In this document: piece by piece, positions 23,561 through 36,300 of the stretch
How the letters are laid out: every line of letters starts with the position of its first letter
How positions within the stretch are numbered: position 1 is the stretch's first letter
Source of the DNA: Nymphaea colorata
Taxonomy: Eukaryota; Streptophyta; Magnoliopsida; Nymphaeales; Nymphaeaceae
Direction of reading: 5' to 3'
Assembly: GCF_008831285.2 (NCBI RefSeq)
Contig: NC_045141.1
Coordinates: forward strand, 23,094,742 to 23,158,741
Length of the DNA: 64,000 bases
Program-made: the position numbers and the translations under genes
The notes under the pieces: generated by a model
Seen by the model: only the letters and a program-made list of their open reading frames with translations
Databases searched by the model: none
Told to the model about the DNA's origin: nothing

Positions 23561-26500
23561 AGGCAGATTCACGAAACACCTGCATATTGTTCGCAAAGCC
23601 AAATGGCCCCATGCAATTCCTTCCTCCAAATCTTGTGCACTTTCTCACCAACTTTTTCATCACACGAATACGTATGTTGTTTTTTTGTATGGCTGTGAAT
23701 TTCAAACGACCCTGCAGCAGGCATCCGGCCATCGTCCCCTTATGAAGCTGCCAGAGAATCATCTCCCTAGTTTCACGACCATGGAGCATTTAAAGAATAT
23801 GTGAATCTATTGTTTCCATCTGCGCATTACAAATAAACCACTCCTCGGCAATGGCAATGCCTATCGATTTCAGTACTGGGGAGGAAGTCTTCCACTAAAA
23901 TCGATATAGACAAACCGATTTGCCCAAGAAACAGATTCTGTAATCCAACTCGCCTTCTCTAAACTTTTGCTACAAGGTCACCACACCACTTCACCAAATA
24001 CTGTATGGACAAGTTGTCCACTGATCACCATGTCAATCAACATGAGCGTGTTCCTCCCAAACAAAAGATAACAAAAGCATTCTTATCTAAAAACGGTTTT
24101 AGTTTGTCCAGAGACTTTGCTTCCCAAATTAGGCGTCAAATTCCCACCCAGTATAGGAACTGCAACAGCTTGCTGCTCCAAGGTTTTAGCGACCTTGCAG
24201 CAGAGAATTTCCATTACCACCCAAACAAGAAATGGGAAAATTGAGTCTCATTGCCTCAACTCTCTTCTCATCTCCAAGTAGCTTCCAAGTAGAATATTAA
24301 TTATAATACGTCTACTGATGCCAAGGACACACACCTCATGGTTCTGTCCAAACATGTCTCTCCAAACCGCAAATCAATCAGGGCCTTACGAGGGAATGTC
24401 CAAGTCACTGTGTCGTGTGATTTTGCCATATCTAGCTTCAAGCATAAGGAGCCGTTTCTTGGGTCACCTTTTAATCAAAGATGACATTGTCAATAAAGCT
24501 GTCTATAAAGACAACCGGCATTTGCTCCTTTCCATTACCCAAAATCAACTCAATTCATGCGATTGGCAAAAAAATTAGACACAATTTTTCAGAAAAAAAA
24601 AAAATGAAAGTAACAATTGAGGCGTCCGATCTATCCTTTGTTGTTGGAATGAATGGCAAGAGGGGTCGGGCAGGTGGAAGCATGGCTCCCCCCACTTGAG
24701 AATGTCAAATTATACATCATCCACACCATCACATGCTTCTAAAGACAACGCTTAGTAAAGGCCATTTTACTGGCCGGCGAGGTTGAAGCCACGAACGAGT
24801 ACTATACGGCCACTCCTAAGTAAAGTAATAACATTTTAAAATGTTCGAAATTTTATTAAAGAACAAAGAATAATAAGTGAAAGCACCATCACCATGGCTC
24901 GGTTTCGTATATTAAAGTTGTCAACTTCTCGGGTGCATGACAAGCATAAGAAATGCAACTTGAATTTTTTAGAGCCGGTTGGTGGCGGAACTCATAAATT
25001 TTTTATTATATTTACATATAAAAGACTTGATTAATTTTTATTTTTTTTACATATAAATATCTTTTAAAATTTAGCCTGCCGTGCCATCTCAATATTAATC
25101 AGATGTAGTCTAAACCTAAAATATCTACAAGATTCTCAATCAAGGTGCGTCTAGGAAAAAAGACAAACGATCGCTCATTCTTATCCACAAGACGGCGATC
25201 TAAAAGGGGCTGAGCCTTCACCTACCTTTGTTGTCGCTGCTCATTATTGATCACCTCCACCATCTTCTTCCTACTCTCATTGAAATTCGTATTTGCTCCC
25301 ATTATCTATGAAGGAATAAAAGATACTCCAAGGCGGCCGGTCAACAAAATATCAAATTTAATTTAATAGGAAAGTTGTGTGGAACTTCTAACGAAAAAGA
25401 AAAGGATCCCATTGTAACCTTTCTCGAGCCCCAATTGCCGGTGAATCTGTGTTTGGAGGTATTTTTTCAGGCTCCCTGGTGCTGGGTTCAAGTTCATACT
25501 TCATAGCCACTTTCTGTCCAAATAGATGGGGCTCGGCAGCCTTAATGTACGATTCGCATGGTGTTTCACCTTTTGTGGGTTCTGACCTCAACTCATATTT
25601 TTTCAAGTTTATATGTAAATTTTAAAAAAATTTACTTGTTTTACATTAAAAAATAATATTTAATTATAATTAAAATTTAAAAACTTTAATTAAAAACATA
25701 AAAAAACGCCACAGATTGTCTTATGCGAACTAAAGGGAAAGATTAAAAAACGTCCAAGGCCGATGACTTGTTCAGAAGTGGTTGACTAGACTCTTCTCGT
25801 AAAAGTAGAAAAGTTTTAAAACTAAGGTTTTTTTTGGAAATAATGCATAATATGCGAGTCGATTTTGAAAATTTGGTGAGAGGGGAGCGCTTGTCGAGCC
25901 CTACCGCCTTTCCTCTCTTTATTTTCTGACGAAAACCGAGAGGGTTGAAGAGAGTGAGAAAAAGAGCGGGAGAGGTGAAGAGAGAAAGAGGGAGATCGAG
26001 AGAGAAGAGACGAGGCAGGAAGGGAGCAGACGAGGGATTGAGAGATAGAGGTGAAGAGGGAGGGTGGTGGAGGTAGGTCTTCCGATTTTCATTTCATTCT
26101 TCAATTTTTACATTCCTTCTAAGATTAGAAGTTTGAATCTCTGTCTTGTTAATTTATGATTGAGAATATGGTTCTTATCACTCTTAGGATGAGGTTCTTG
26201 ATGGAGATGGTAATTCTTGACTATAGAGGACTGAATGAATCATACGGTTAGAATATTTGGAGACTTCCTCAATTCAGTTAAGGGTTTGCTTGGACAGGGA
26301 GAAACCGAACAAACTGAGCTTAGAGAAATTGATTTGCAGTATAGTTTAAGAGGGAACATCCTTTTTGGGCTAGCAAGGGGGCTGTGTTACGTATGGTTAG
26401 CCCCTGGAGTGCTTTTCTAGTCATCTGCAGATTGGTAATTCTTGAGGTTTTATCTGAAACTGAGATGTGTATTATTCTACCATTGATAAGTTGAACGGGG

Positions 26501-27700
26501 TGAGCTTGAAGGAGAAGTTTGTTTCAGCATACAGTAAGGGAGTTAATATTGTCGTTCTCTTGAGGGGGCTATGGCAGCGTGCAGTCCCTCCTAGAACCTT
26601 ACTTAGAGTTTGTATGTCATTGTAAGGGCTGGAACCTACTTGCATAGTAATGGTTTGTATCTAACTCTCGTTGGGGCTAGATTTTAAGCATTTGGTCTAG
26701 TATGTCGAGTTTCTAATTATACTGTCTAATTGTCAATAGGTGGGCTGGATTGGGAAACCACACCCAAGGAGATGCCTGGGGAACGTACTGAATAGTATTT
26801 CCTTCTTCTGTGAGCAGATTTTAGTATGGTTCATCTAAAGTACATATTCTTGATTGTTTAGTTTGTTAATGCATGGATTTGTTCAAACATGCAACAGACT
26901 GTTAGCATAGCTGAATTTTAATGTTTGGTTATAAGATATTTAATTATTTGATATACAGATCATGAAAGAGATAAATATAGCAAATGGAGCATATTTGACC
27001 CCTTGTTTAACCGTGAATTGTTGAGTTATATGCCAAATATATTTAAAATATTTAGGTGGTCATGGCTATTTGAAGTTGTTTAAAGCATCTGTTAGGATTA
27101 TCTCATTATATTATGTATGATTGAGTTGTTTGATGAAAGAATTAAATTAAGTGTACAAGCAGGGTTGGAATTATGATTTAAAAATGGCTATGTTTACTTG
27201 TTAAGAAATCAGTCATTCGATAATTGAGGCAAAAATTCAGTTAATAGAAGTTGATATATTTGAAAGCAAGTAGTTGTAATGAGAAGACAAATTTATCAGA
27301 ATACTACTAAAATCTTTTAGCAAGTCATGATCTCTGATTCTCTATCATGACTGCTTGCAACAGCTGCCTAAGGATGGTGACCAACGATAGTCTGTCAAGC
27401 GGCGTGTCCTCTTAAGGGGCCGTTTGATGGCCAGAAAAAAATTTCTGGAAAAAAAATTCCAGAAAAAAAATTCTGGAATTGAAGAAACGGAAAAAATTTT
27501 CCATTTTTCCAAAACCCGTTTGTGTCCTGAAAAAAAAAGAGAGGTCACCAGTCGTTGCAAAGAGTGGAACCTTGAGTGGGAGCGAGTCTCTTTTGCGGTA
27601 ATATAAACAAACTCCAAGAAAGAGATTGATACATGAAAGCTACAAGTCTAATAGCAGTCAACTAAATTTTAAGTGAGTTCAATGGTAAACATTTAAGTTC
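23561..27700. other. Intergenic stretch, no recognised gene
   Basis: No frame here could be assigned. Minus-strand frames around 23517-23789 and plus frames at 24005-24578 look like decayed coding sequence but carry many stops and no motif I recognise. A purine-rich block lies at 25920-26070 and ends in AG|GTAGGT, a possible 5' leader exon on plus. Near 27413, GGGGCCGTTTGATGGCC followed by alternating AAAAATTTCTGG and CCAGAAAAA blocks resembles one end of a MITE, but a matching opposite end was not found. Confidence 0.4.
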
Positions 27701-27740
27701 CAAGCGTAAAACAGCTCTAAGAATTATGCTTCAATGCTTG

Positions 27741-27750
27741 TTTATATAGA
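27741..27750 (+). promoter_or_regulatory. Possible TATA box of the acetylglutamate kinase gene
   Basis: TTTATATAGA lies about 205 nt upstream of the start ATG at 27951, in reasonable position for a leader of roughly 170 nt. It competes with a second model in which TTTCCCTTTTTCAG ending at 27836 is a splice acceptor for a leader exon further upstream. Confidence 0.4.
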
Positions 27751-27950
27751 GTGATCTCTCCACTGTCTTTCGATTTATATGATCTGCTGCTTAGTGAGTC
27801 AGCAGGACTCATCACTTGTGTATTTCCCTTTTTCAGCTGAGAAAGAGAGAATTTCCGGAGCGATAGAGTTCCTTAGCGGCTTTGTTCCCCTCAAGAATCG
27901 GCTTCTTCCTCACAAGAACCTCTTGCTCTCTTTGTTCAAGAACCATAGCC

Positions 27951-29054
27951 ATGTTGGCGTCTGTTCCCAAGGCCACCACCTACCTCCCCACATGCCAACA
28001 CTCACCCCTGAAGAAAAGCTTCCTCCCTCCTCGAACTCTCCACCTCCCCACCAACGGCCAGCATCAAACCAGAACCCTCTTCACCACCACCCCTAAATGC
28101 ACCTTCCAGAACCCTAAACCAATTCAGACTGCCGCTGCCGCCGTCACAGCATCTAACACCGTCGCTACCCCTTCCGATGCCGTCGGCGTGTCCACCTTAT
28201 CTTCCCCTCAAGTTCGGGTGGACATCCTCTCCGAGTCGCTCCCTTTCATCCAAAAGTTCCATGGTAAGACCGTCGTCGTCAAGTACGGAGGAGCAGCGAT
28301 GAAGTCGCATGCCCTCCAGCAGGGCGTCGTCCAGGACCTTGTCCTCTTGAGCTGCGTCGGCCTGCGACCGGTCCTCGTCCATGGCGGCGGTCCAGAGATC
28401 AACCAGTGGCTTCAGCGACTCGCAATCGAGCCCCAATTCCTCAACGGCCTCCGAGTCACCGACGCCGCCACCATGGAGATCGTCGAGATGGTTCTCGTCG
28501 GTAAGGTCAACAAGGCCCTTGTTTCCCTCATTAACAAGTCCGGCGGCTCCGCTGTCGGCCTTTCTGGCAAGGACGGCCGCCTTCTCACCGCCCGACCAAA
28601 CCTTGCTGCTACGGGTCTTGGCTTTGTTGGTGACGTTGCTAGCATTAATCCCAAGATCCTCCATGCTCTCATCGAAAATGGCCACATCCCTGTGGTGGCT
28701 TCTGTTGCTGCCGACGAGGCGGGTCAGGCGTACAACATCAATGCCGATACGGTGGCAGGGGAGGTGGCGGCGGCGGTAGGAGCAGAGAAGCTGATATTGC
28801 TGACGGATGTGCCGGGGATCCTGATGGATCGGACAGACCCGGGGACAATAGTGAAGGAGGTAGACCTCAAGGGGGTGAAGCGGCTCATAGAGGAAGGGAA
28901 GGTCTCCGGCGGAATGATACCCAAGGTGAACTGCTGCATCCGTTCGCTGGCTCAAGGGGTGAAGACTGCAAGCATCATCGATGGCCGGCTGCCACACTCT
29001 CTTCTGCTCGAGATCCTCACCGACGAGGGTGCTGGCACCATGATCACAGGCTGA
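27951..29054 (+). CDS. NAGK: N-acetylglutamate kinase, plastid
   Basis: Phosphorylates N-acetylglutamate with ATP, the controlled second step of plant arginine synthesis, in the chloroplast stroma. Single exon, 367 aa including a Ser/Thr/Pro-rich transit peptide of roughly 70 residues. The mature part starts with the N-terminal helix [20 protein letters not shown], followed by the amino acid kinase fold: [16 protein letters not shown] for substrate and phosphate, [36 protein letters not shown], and the C-terminal SGGMIPKV and GAGTMITG. The N-helix and C-lobe are those that bind arginine and the PII protein in Arabidopsis. The ATG at 27951 (GCCATG) is the first in frame; the frame also continues upstream without an ATG. 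Strongly GC-biased third positions compared with the surrounding DNA. Intact. Confidence 0.97.
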   Translation: MLASVPKATTYLPTCQHSPLKKSFLPPRTLHLPTNGQHQTRTLFTTTPKCTFQNPKPIQTAAAAVTASNTVATPSDAVGVSTLSSPQVRVDILSESLPFIQKFHGKTVVVKYGGAAMKSHALQQGVVQDLVLLSCVGLRPVLVHGGGPEINQWLQRLAIEPQFLNGLRVTDAATMEIVEMVLVGKVNKALVSLINKSGGSAVGLSGKDGRLLTARPNLAATGLGFVGDVASINPKILHALIENGHIPVVASVAADEAGQAYNINADTVAGEVAAAVGAEKLILLTDVPGILMDRTDPGTIVKEVDLKGVKRLIEEGKVSGGMIPKVNCCIRSLAQGVKTASIIDGRLPHSLLLEILTDEGAGTMITG

Positions 29055-32000
29055 GATTCGTGTCATTTTTTCTTTTTCCTTTTAGCCGTCTGATTCTTTC
29101 TCCCTTTCTCATTTTGCCCATCCTTCTGAGATTTACCTGGTGACTTTTGCCGTATTGCTTTAGGGCAGTCACCACAATCTAGTAAAAGGGAGGAAGATTG
29201 TAATTTCTGTCATAACTGGCTGCCATTGATAAGGTTTAATGGTATTGTACTGTACCTTTATCGTTAGTGGGGATGAGAATGAGCAAATTTGAAGGCAAGG
29301 AGCTTTGGTTTTCTAGCTACTTGGTAATTTTTTTGATGACCTCTGAGATTGCTGATCTTGGTTATTTTAGTTGTGGGAGTACGCTGAAAATTTTCTAGGA
29401 GTTTGTTTCTGTGTGGAGTACCTATCGGTACCTGGCGTGCTGAAGAGGACCCATGAGCAGAAAGGACAATAAGTACTGAAATATCAAAATTTTCCGAATG
29501 TTCAACTCCAGGTTCAGATTCGATTGTAATCCAATTTTGTAGTCAATAAATCAGTTTAACTCTCCATGTAATTTATTCATATTTAGATCTATTTGTCTTT
29601 CTAATAGATTGTATGACATAGAAGGTTCCTCCCCAGACCACAGCCGTCCTCTTTCTCTCGATCTCAACTTCTTTTTCATTTTCTCCTTCACCTTCAGTCA
29701 CCAGTGGTTGACAATTCACCTGGCGATCTTGGCTCATTTACTATTGGTGGTGGGTTTGGGAAGAGCGTATAATAATCGTATGTTCAGAAACACATCAGTG
29801 AGTGTTGCTTTAGTTGGATGCAGTGAGAATGCAAATGTTCACCTTGCTCTTCTTATTGGGCACAGGATGACTTCTGCCTCTAACTAGTTCTTTTTTTCTC
29901 CCATCCCCCCACCCCCTTATTGTCTTGTTTTGTTTATTTGCTCTTACTTTCTTTGCTTATGTTTCTCTTTTGTCATTTTCATCTGTTCTTTTTGTTACAG
30001 TTGTTTGGTGACGCCACTATATTTTGTTATGAACTTTCATTTTTTTTCTCTCTCTCACTCTGGTTTTTTTTTTTTCAAACCATTAGTTGGCTTGTACCTA
30101 TTGATTTATAGACAAATTGACAAAGTATTGCGGTTGCGAATGGGCCAGATTTGGTTTGAGGACTTATAATTTTCTATGCTACTGGATGCGGTCCTGACCT
30201 CACCTAACAATGTATTTAATCATCCCAATTCGACCCATTTGCAAACCCAAGTTGTTTTCCATTTAGCTTGCCGCCTGCTTCCTTTTCTTTTAAATATAAT
30301 GAACCGTCTTAAAAGTTAAGAATTATGGATACAGGCACCTGAAAGTTCAGAATCAGTGAACGTTTTAGACTTCAATTGTTGTTAATACTCGGTCAAGTGC
30401 GTGGCAACTTGTGACTTAGCAAACAGAACTAAGGCCTGCATTTGTTCAGATCGGTCTGGAGTGTTGACAAGAGAGGAGAAAACAAATAACCAACAGCCCT
30501 CTGCTGAGGCCCTTGCATAAGACATCCATTAACAGATCGAGTACGTCATTGCCATGCTAAGCGTTCAAGTTTTATCTTAGCGGGATTTTTAATCCCTTCT
30601 TATGGGGACTCACGTATTTGATTTTCCTCGTACAGGATTCAACTGTTCTGACTACTGCCAGAAAAGGGCCGTCATCATGACATGTTAGAACACGTGAAAG
30701 CTCGTATTTGCCAACATTGTGCTTCTAAGTTTTTTTTCTTTTAAACCTAAAATTATTTTTTTCTTTTTACTTTTCGTGAAAAAGCACATGAATGCCATTT
30801 TCTTCGCAGACCAGGCCAAGATAATGCTTTTGAGAAAGATAGGGTATGAAATTGTGGCCAAGATTATGGTCCCTTAAATGAAAATTTCCCCTTATCTTGT
30901 TGGAACACGGGTTGATGCTACACCATATGAGCTGAACGTACTGTTTGTTTTTTGGTGATCGGTGCATCAGAACTCTGGTTTAAAAGAAAAGATTGATATT
31001 TCACTCAAAAGCAAGCGCAACTCTCTGCCACAATCTTTTCTTAGGTGACCGTACATCACATTTGTGATTCCGCATTTTCTTCCGGCTGCAATAAAAAGCA
31101 AATAAATCGGTGCAATTTGTGGACAAACTTATCATCCGCTAAATTAAGCCCAGGCTTGTTCAAGTGGGGGGTTTCAACTCTAAATTAAGCGACGATTTAA
31201 GACAATAAAACTTGGCAATGATGTTTTTTCCGTTTTCACTACAAAAATAAAAGCTGCCACAGGCTTTTACGTGTTTCGTGATTTAACTCAAGTCTACCTT
31301 TGACGATTGTTAGAAAAAAACAGACAAGCGAGGCGCGTATCTGAAGTATCCATAAATATGAATCCTTTTTCAGAAAATGCTTTATTGTTTAAAATACTTC
31401 CGGGTATGAAGCAAATAGGTGTTAGGCATTGAATATATTCATAAGTCGGTTTTGTGGAAGTCGGGACACATGGGAATGGGCTGTGCTACCCGTTGACTGC
31501 TTTTTTCTTAACTAAAATAGCTAAATGAGAAAGTGTTCTTCTTTTCCATCAGTAGTTATCTTGATGATAATGCAGAGTATGAAATTTTGATTTCATTCTA
31601 GTTTGAGGAGAAATTATGATTCCAGAATCAAACCATCAACGCCCTCTTTTCAGTCTTCTTTCTCTTATTTGACTACTCTAGAACTGTTTTTGTAATTTTA
31701 TTGCAGTTTGTTTGCCTGGCAATTATATGCTTTATTATGTAACATGACATATAGATAAGTTTCGATGTCATAACAGTAAAAGTTCCAAAAGTCCGTTGAC
31801 ATCAAAAAGGGTAAATTATAACAGGTGCCACCATATTGAATGCCTTTGTGGAAGTAAAGATCCTTGGACCATATTGAATGCCTTTGTGGAAGTAAAGATC
31901 CTTGGATCGATCCATGGAATTGACATCACCATAGACTATCAGAATGCAAATCTTCTGGAATGAAAAGACACCATTACTGAAAGGGTCTATATCTTTGAAC

Positions 32001-33344
32001 TGAGTTCTAAGAATTTGTACACACAAACACATATACAACCAACCAATTATGGAACAGTCAAATAACTCCTTATCTCTGCCGCGAATGCTCAAAAGAAACT
32101 GTTTATCTCTTACGAGCATACATAAGGGGAGATAAAGGGAGTTGTTCCAACCATTACCTCGCCGATGTGTTCATAGTGTTGAAATAAATTCTCTGGATGA
32201 TCACCCTCATCGACCATAAAGTGAGAACATGGAAGCTTGTGAGGACACAATGAAAAACTGGATTATAATTTATATCAAATTTTTTTCCTTTTGTACAAAA
32301 TAACAGGAAGTTGGAATGATTTACCTGGCCGTCTCATGACTATAGACCAGGTCAGATGCAGCTGACCTGGTGTGCAAAACCACCAGGCCGACAGACTTCC
32401 TTGTTGGTGTAACATGAGCAACAGAATGACAACTCAGCCAGTGACTATGGATCACGGCATTTTGTACCTGAAACACCAGGCCCTGATCTCACTTCCATCT
32501 ACCATGATCTTGTCATCACATAAAGCATGGCCACCAGGCCTGCAAAATTTCAAGTGAATACATATGCTAAAGACAGAATGGAACCCAATACAAGCTTCAT
32601 TAATTCTATGCCTAGACTTGCATTTACTAGGAGCTAGTTCGTAAGTCCTTTTTCCTTTTTTCCCAAATCGGGCACCAACTACATAACAGAGTAACGTTGA
32701 GCGGCGGCGATCACAGGAAGTTGATTTAGAAGTTGGTCATGGCAATAGGAATAGGCCACTGATATGGATCATAGATTACAGGTTCATGTATCCCATGCCT
32801 TAGCAACTAATATGTATGAAATACCCTCCGTTCCCTCACCTCATGTAGCAAGAAATATCTAATCATGAGATTTAAGGTTCAAGGGCAAGAATCAGCAGGA
32901 AAACAACTACGACACGTGAATTGAAGCTGGCTATCAGCACCTAAGCCACAAACATTTACAAGGGGTTTCTGATGTGATTTTTGCAGCAGTCTTTAGAAAC
33001 AAAACCTCCAAAACATGGTTGTTAAACTGTGAGTTATTTGAATAAGTTCATCTATCAATAATCGTTTAACAAAATGCCATTCATCGATTGCTTAAGGAGC
33101 ATTTCCTAAGTGACGAATGTTACCCCAGTTAAACAGACTAAGTTCACTTTAATCAAATAAACAAAGAGAGTAGTATACCTTAAAGTAAAGAGGAAGCCTG
33201 TAGACTCCACGCCCCTGTCAAGTATGATTCCCCTGTACAACCTCCATATTCGTCAGCTAATTCTGCGATCCAAGATGTGTAACGATAGTCCTCTTCCACT
33301 CTGAAGAACTATCAAACTGAAAGATGGACACTGTGAAAGGGTAA
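29055..33344. other. Convergent intergenic region
   Basis: Lies between the 3' ends of NAGK (plus) and the GT47 gene (minus), so it holds both 3' UTRs. T-rich tracts occur near 29890-30070. A perfect 38-nt tandem duplication sits at 31830-31905. Short open frames (29609-29887, 31802-32119) resemble nothing known. Confidence 0.5.
31830..31905 (+). repeat. 38-bp perfect tandem duplication
   Basis: Two adjacent identical 38-nt copies, each starting ACCATATTGAATGCCTTTG and ending AAGATCCTTGG, at 31830-31867 and 31868-31905. Lack of divergence suggests a recent slippage or repair event. Confidence 0.95.
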
Positions 33345-36300
33345 TCAAGATTGAATTTGGTTCAATCTGTTGAACCATACAGAATGCAAAATCATGTGGA
33401 AGATGTCATATTTGACAGGTTTGCTGTGCCATAAGAAATGTTTTTGCACTTGCTTAACATTCTTCTGCAGAGCAATGTACCTCCTAAGAGGAATAGCCAT
33501 AAGAATATCCTTCAACTTGGGTATGTCCTTCTCTGCCACAACCACTGAAAATTCACTCCAATTTAAAATGTCATCAAAAGGTAGCACAAAATTGTCTGCT
33601 ATTATCACAGGAACACACTCATTGTAAATTGCCTCAACTATCCTTGGGCTGTTAACCTCATAACCCATAGGGCAAATACAAAACTTGCTTGATTTCATAT
33701 GCTGAACATAGGACATCTGTCTAGAAACTCGATTTGGTAGAGGTCCATAGATTTTCATGTCTTCATCTTTATCAGACCAATACTTTAGAAGTACTGGCCG
33801 TACTCGTCCATGCATGTTTCCTGCAAAGAAAGCAAGGATTGACCGCTGGGATACAGGTCTTCCACCAAGGTATCTGAGGGGTCTCTTTGGAGTGCGGATA
33901 GTGGTTTCCGGGAGTGAGACATCTTTCCCACGAACGAAAAACCCTTCTGACAGATCGGCGTTGCAAAGGGCCTTTATGGTGTTATGACAAAGTTCTTCGT
34001 GTTCCTTCGTAGTGTATGGACCCTAGAGAGAGAGAGAGAAAGAGAGATCCATGAGATGTAAGGAAGATTTGAAAATGTTCAAGCCAAAAGTAGGATCACA
34101 GAGTTTCAGATAGATTGCTGGCAAAATGATGCTTACCCAGTCATGGCAAGCGACAAGAAAGTGATCTGCTCCTCTTGTTCGATTCCAGAACCGGTACTTT
34201 GATGCAATTGTATTCACATAGTCCCTCAGATAGATAGAAAGTGGGCGCATATTGTGCGAATTAGGAACATACAAAGCTAGCTCTAACTGATGAGAGCCAT
34301 AAGGTAAGTAAAACAAGTGTGCCTTCTCTGGGTCCTTCACTACGAATTGTCTGTTCTCCTCCATCAATTTCATAAACCATCCTTCAGATGCATAAATTCC
34401 TTTCAGCTCTGGTGTATGGAAAATTGGTCTCTCTCCATCTGGGTATATGTAAACTTTAAGTATCTTTTCCATGAGCTCATAGCTCCTGAATGTTTAGAAA
34501 TGGAAAAACAGAATGCTGTCATGAGTTTTCATAGAAGAACAGGTGATAAAAGTGGAAAATATACATGCATGCTTTCAGAAAATAGTACATCCCTATCTTT
34601 TGCCAGGTAGGTGACAGGGCCAGAAGTAAACATTCTGCCATATTAGGATGAATCATGTGGAGACAATAAGGAGCAAAGACAGTTCAAAATTCAGTGCAAC
34701 TCAAAAGTAGAGAAAGCACTATGTGGCCATAGTGCAGAACTGGAAATCACTATCAGAAGTGCACTGCCCATATTAGATTGACCACATAGACATTGAATGT
34801 CATCAGAACAATTGTGAGTATGTCCATTTATCGTATTCCAACAATGGACATAGCTGGTTACTATATTTCCTTGCATACATGATCTTCAGGTTCAGTATAG
34901 AATATTGAAGTTTCTAAGTTATTCGCAGTGCAAAAAAATACAAAAAACAGTAGTAGTTGTAGTTCTACTAATGATAATAACGATTAATATAATATAACAA
35001 CCATAATAGTAATACAGAAAAAAGATAATGGAGTGGAAGCCAAAACAGTTCTCACCAATTTTTCCATTTTCCTTTTTCCTTATTTGGTTAGAAGATACTC
35101 TAAAATTTTTTCCCGGCTGTGTAAGCAAAGTGAAGAAAAATAGACCTGCTATTGCCAAATAAATAGAAATTTATGTCTCTCATTTACATTTTAAAGATAC
35201 TGATACTTCCACAATTGCTAATCCTATGGCCCAACAAATTTTCCCATTGGCTAGTGATATTTAACATGTAATTTCTAAAACAAAAAGTTTGACAACACAT
35301 GCTATATTCAGAACATCACTGCACATAGGTAAGTCCATTTCTATTCTTCACTATGTTCTCACTTGCCTTTTTCCTTTGTCACGTGAGCAAATCCACCAAG
35401 CTCCCCGCTGCCATACTATTACATGTTGTGTAGACAATGGTTCTGAACCTAGACAGATTTATGACAAGATTTCGGCTACATAACACAAGCCTCCTTAGTC
35501 CTTACTGGTGTCATACCAACAGATGCACTTGGTACCAGTATGGGTCAGCCAGTTTTTGAGCTTAATTCAATCTATTTTATCTTCCCACCACTGCACCAGA
35601 CATGTAGCCTGAGACTGGCATAACAAATATCCGGTTCTAACTTTGTAACATGCAAATTATTTATGGTGCATGTACTTGCATGCTTCAAATGCGTATATAT
35701 GTTCTATGCCTAGATAGAAGCCCTGTAGGTGCTTAGTTATATTCGACTACATAATAAAGCTTCTTGAACATCCCTAGTAAGCTGGAAAATTTCCATGCTT
35801 TGTACGATGAACTCCACGGAAAACTGATTTCTTATTACAGTGGAACATACTGTTAGCATCTTCCAAGCTCATTATAATGACATAACAGGGATAAGAAATA
35901 TCCACCCATCAAATTCAAGCATGTAAGGAACCTCTCAGCATGCAGCATATTTCCACCAGAAGTAGAGCTCCTAAATACAGGTCCACATATCCACCCCACA
36001 ATTTAGAGCAAACTTAAAACCAAGATGCATATTAAGTAAAAGCATCTCATGGGTGAAACTGTGTAACAGAATTGATCTAGGAAACCATGCCGTCCTCTTC
36101 CAAAATAACTCTGCGACATGGATTATAGAAAATACCTAGCAACCAGGAGTGGAGACAGCGTCAGAGAAGCCTGACCTCTCCTGACATATTGAGAAATCCC
36201 AAAAAACAAATACAAAAAATTGAAAAGGACATTTGATGGTCGCCATATCATAAGATACTATCTCTTATAAAAATTTTACAAAGCACATGGCCCTCCTATA

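Noticed and set aside
23517..24700. Possible decayed retrotransposon or gene fragment on minus
   Set aside because: Multiple stops, and no reverse transcriptase, RNase H or integrase motif that I could identify.
25388..25606. 72-aa minus-strand frame with YELEPS
   Set aside because: No family recognised, no splice partners; probably chance.
27882..27950. Upstream extension of the NAGK frame
   Set aside because: It begins with TTG, not ATG; no in-frame ATG precedes 27951, so the start was placed there.
28197..29066. 289-aa open frame on minus opposite NAGK
   Set aside because: Shadow of the GC-biased NAGK coding sequence; no recognisable domain and no separate promoter or splice evidence.
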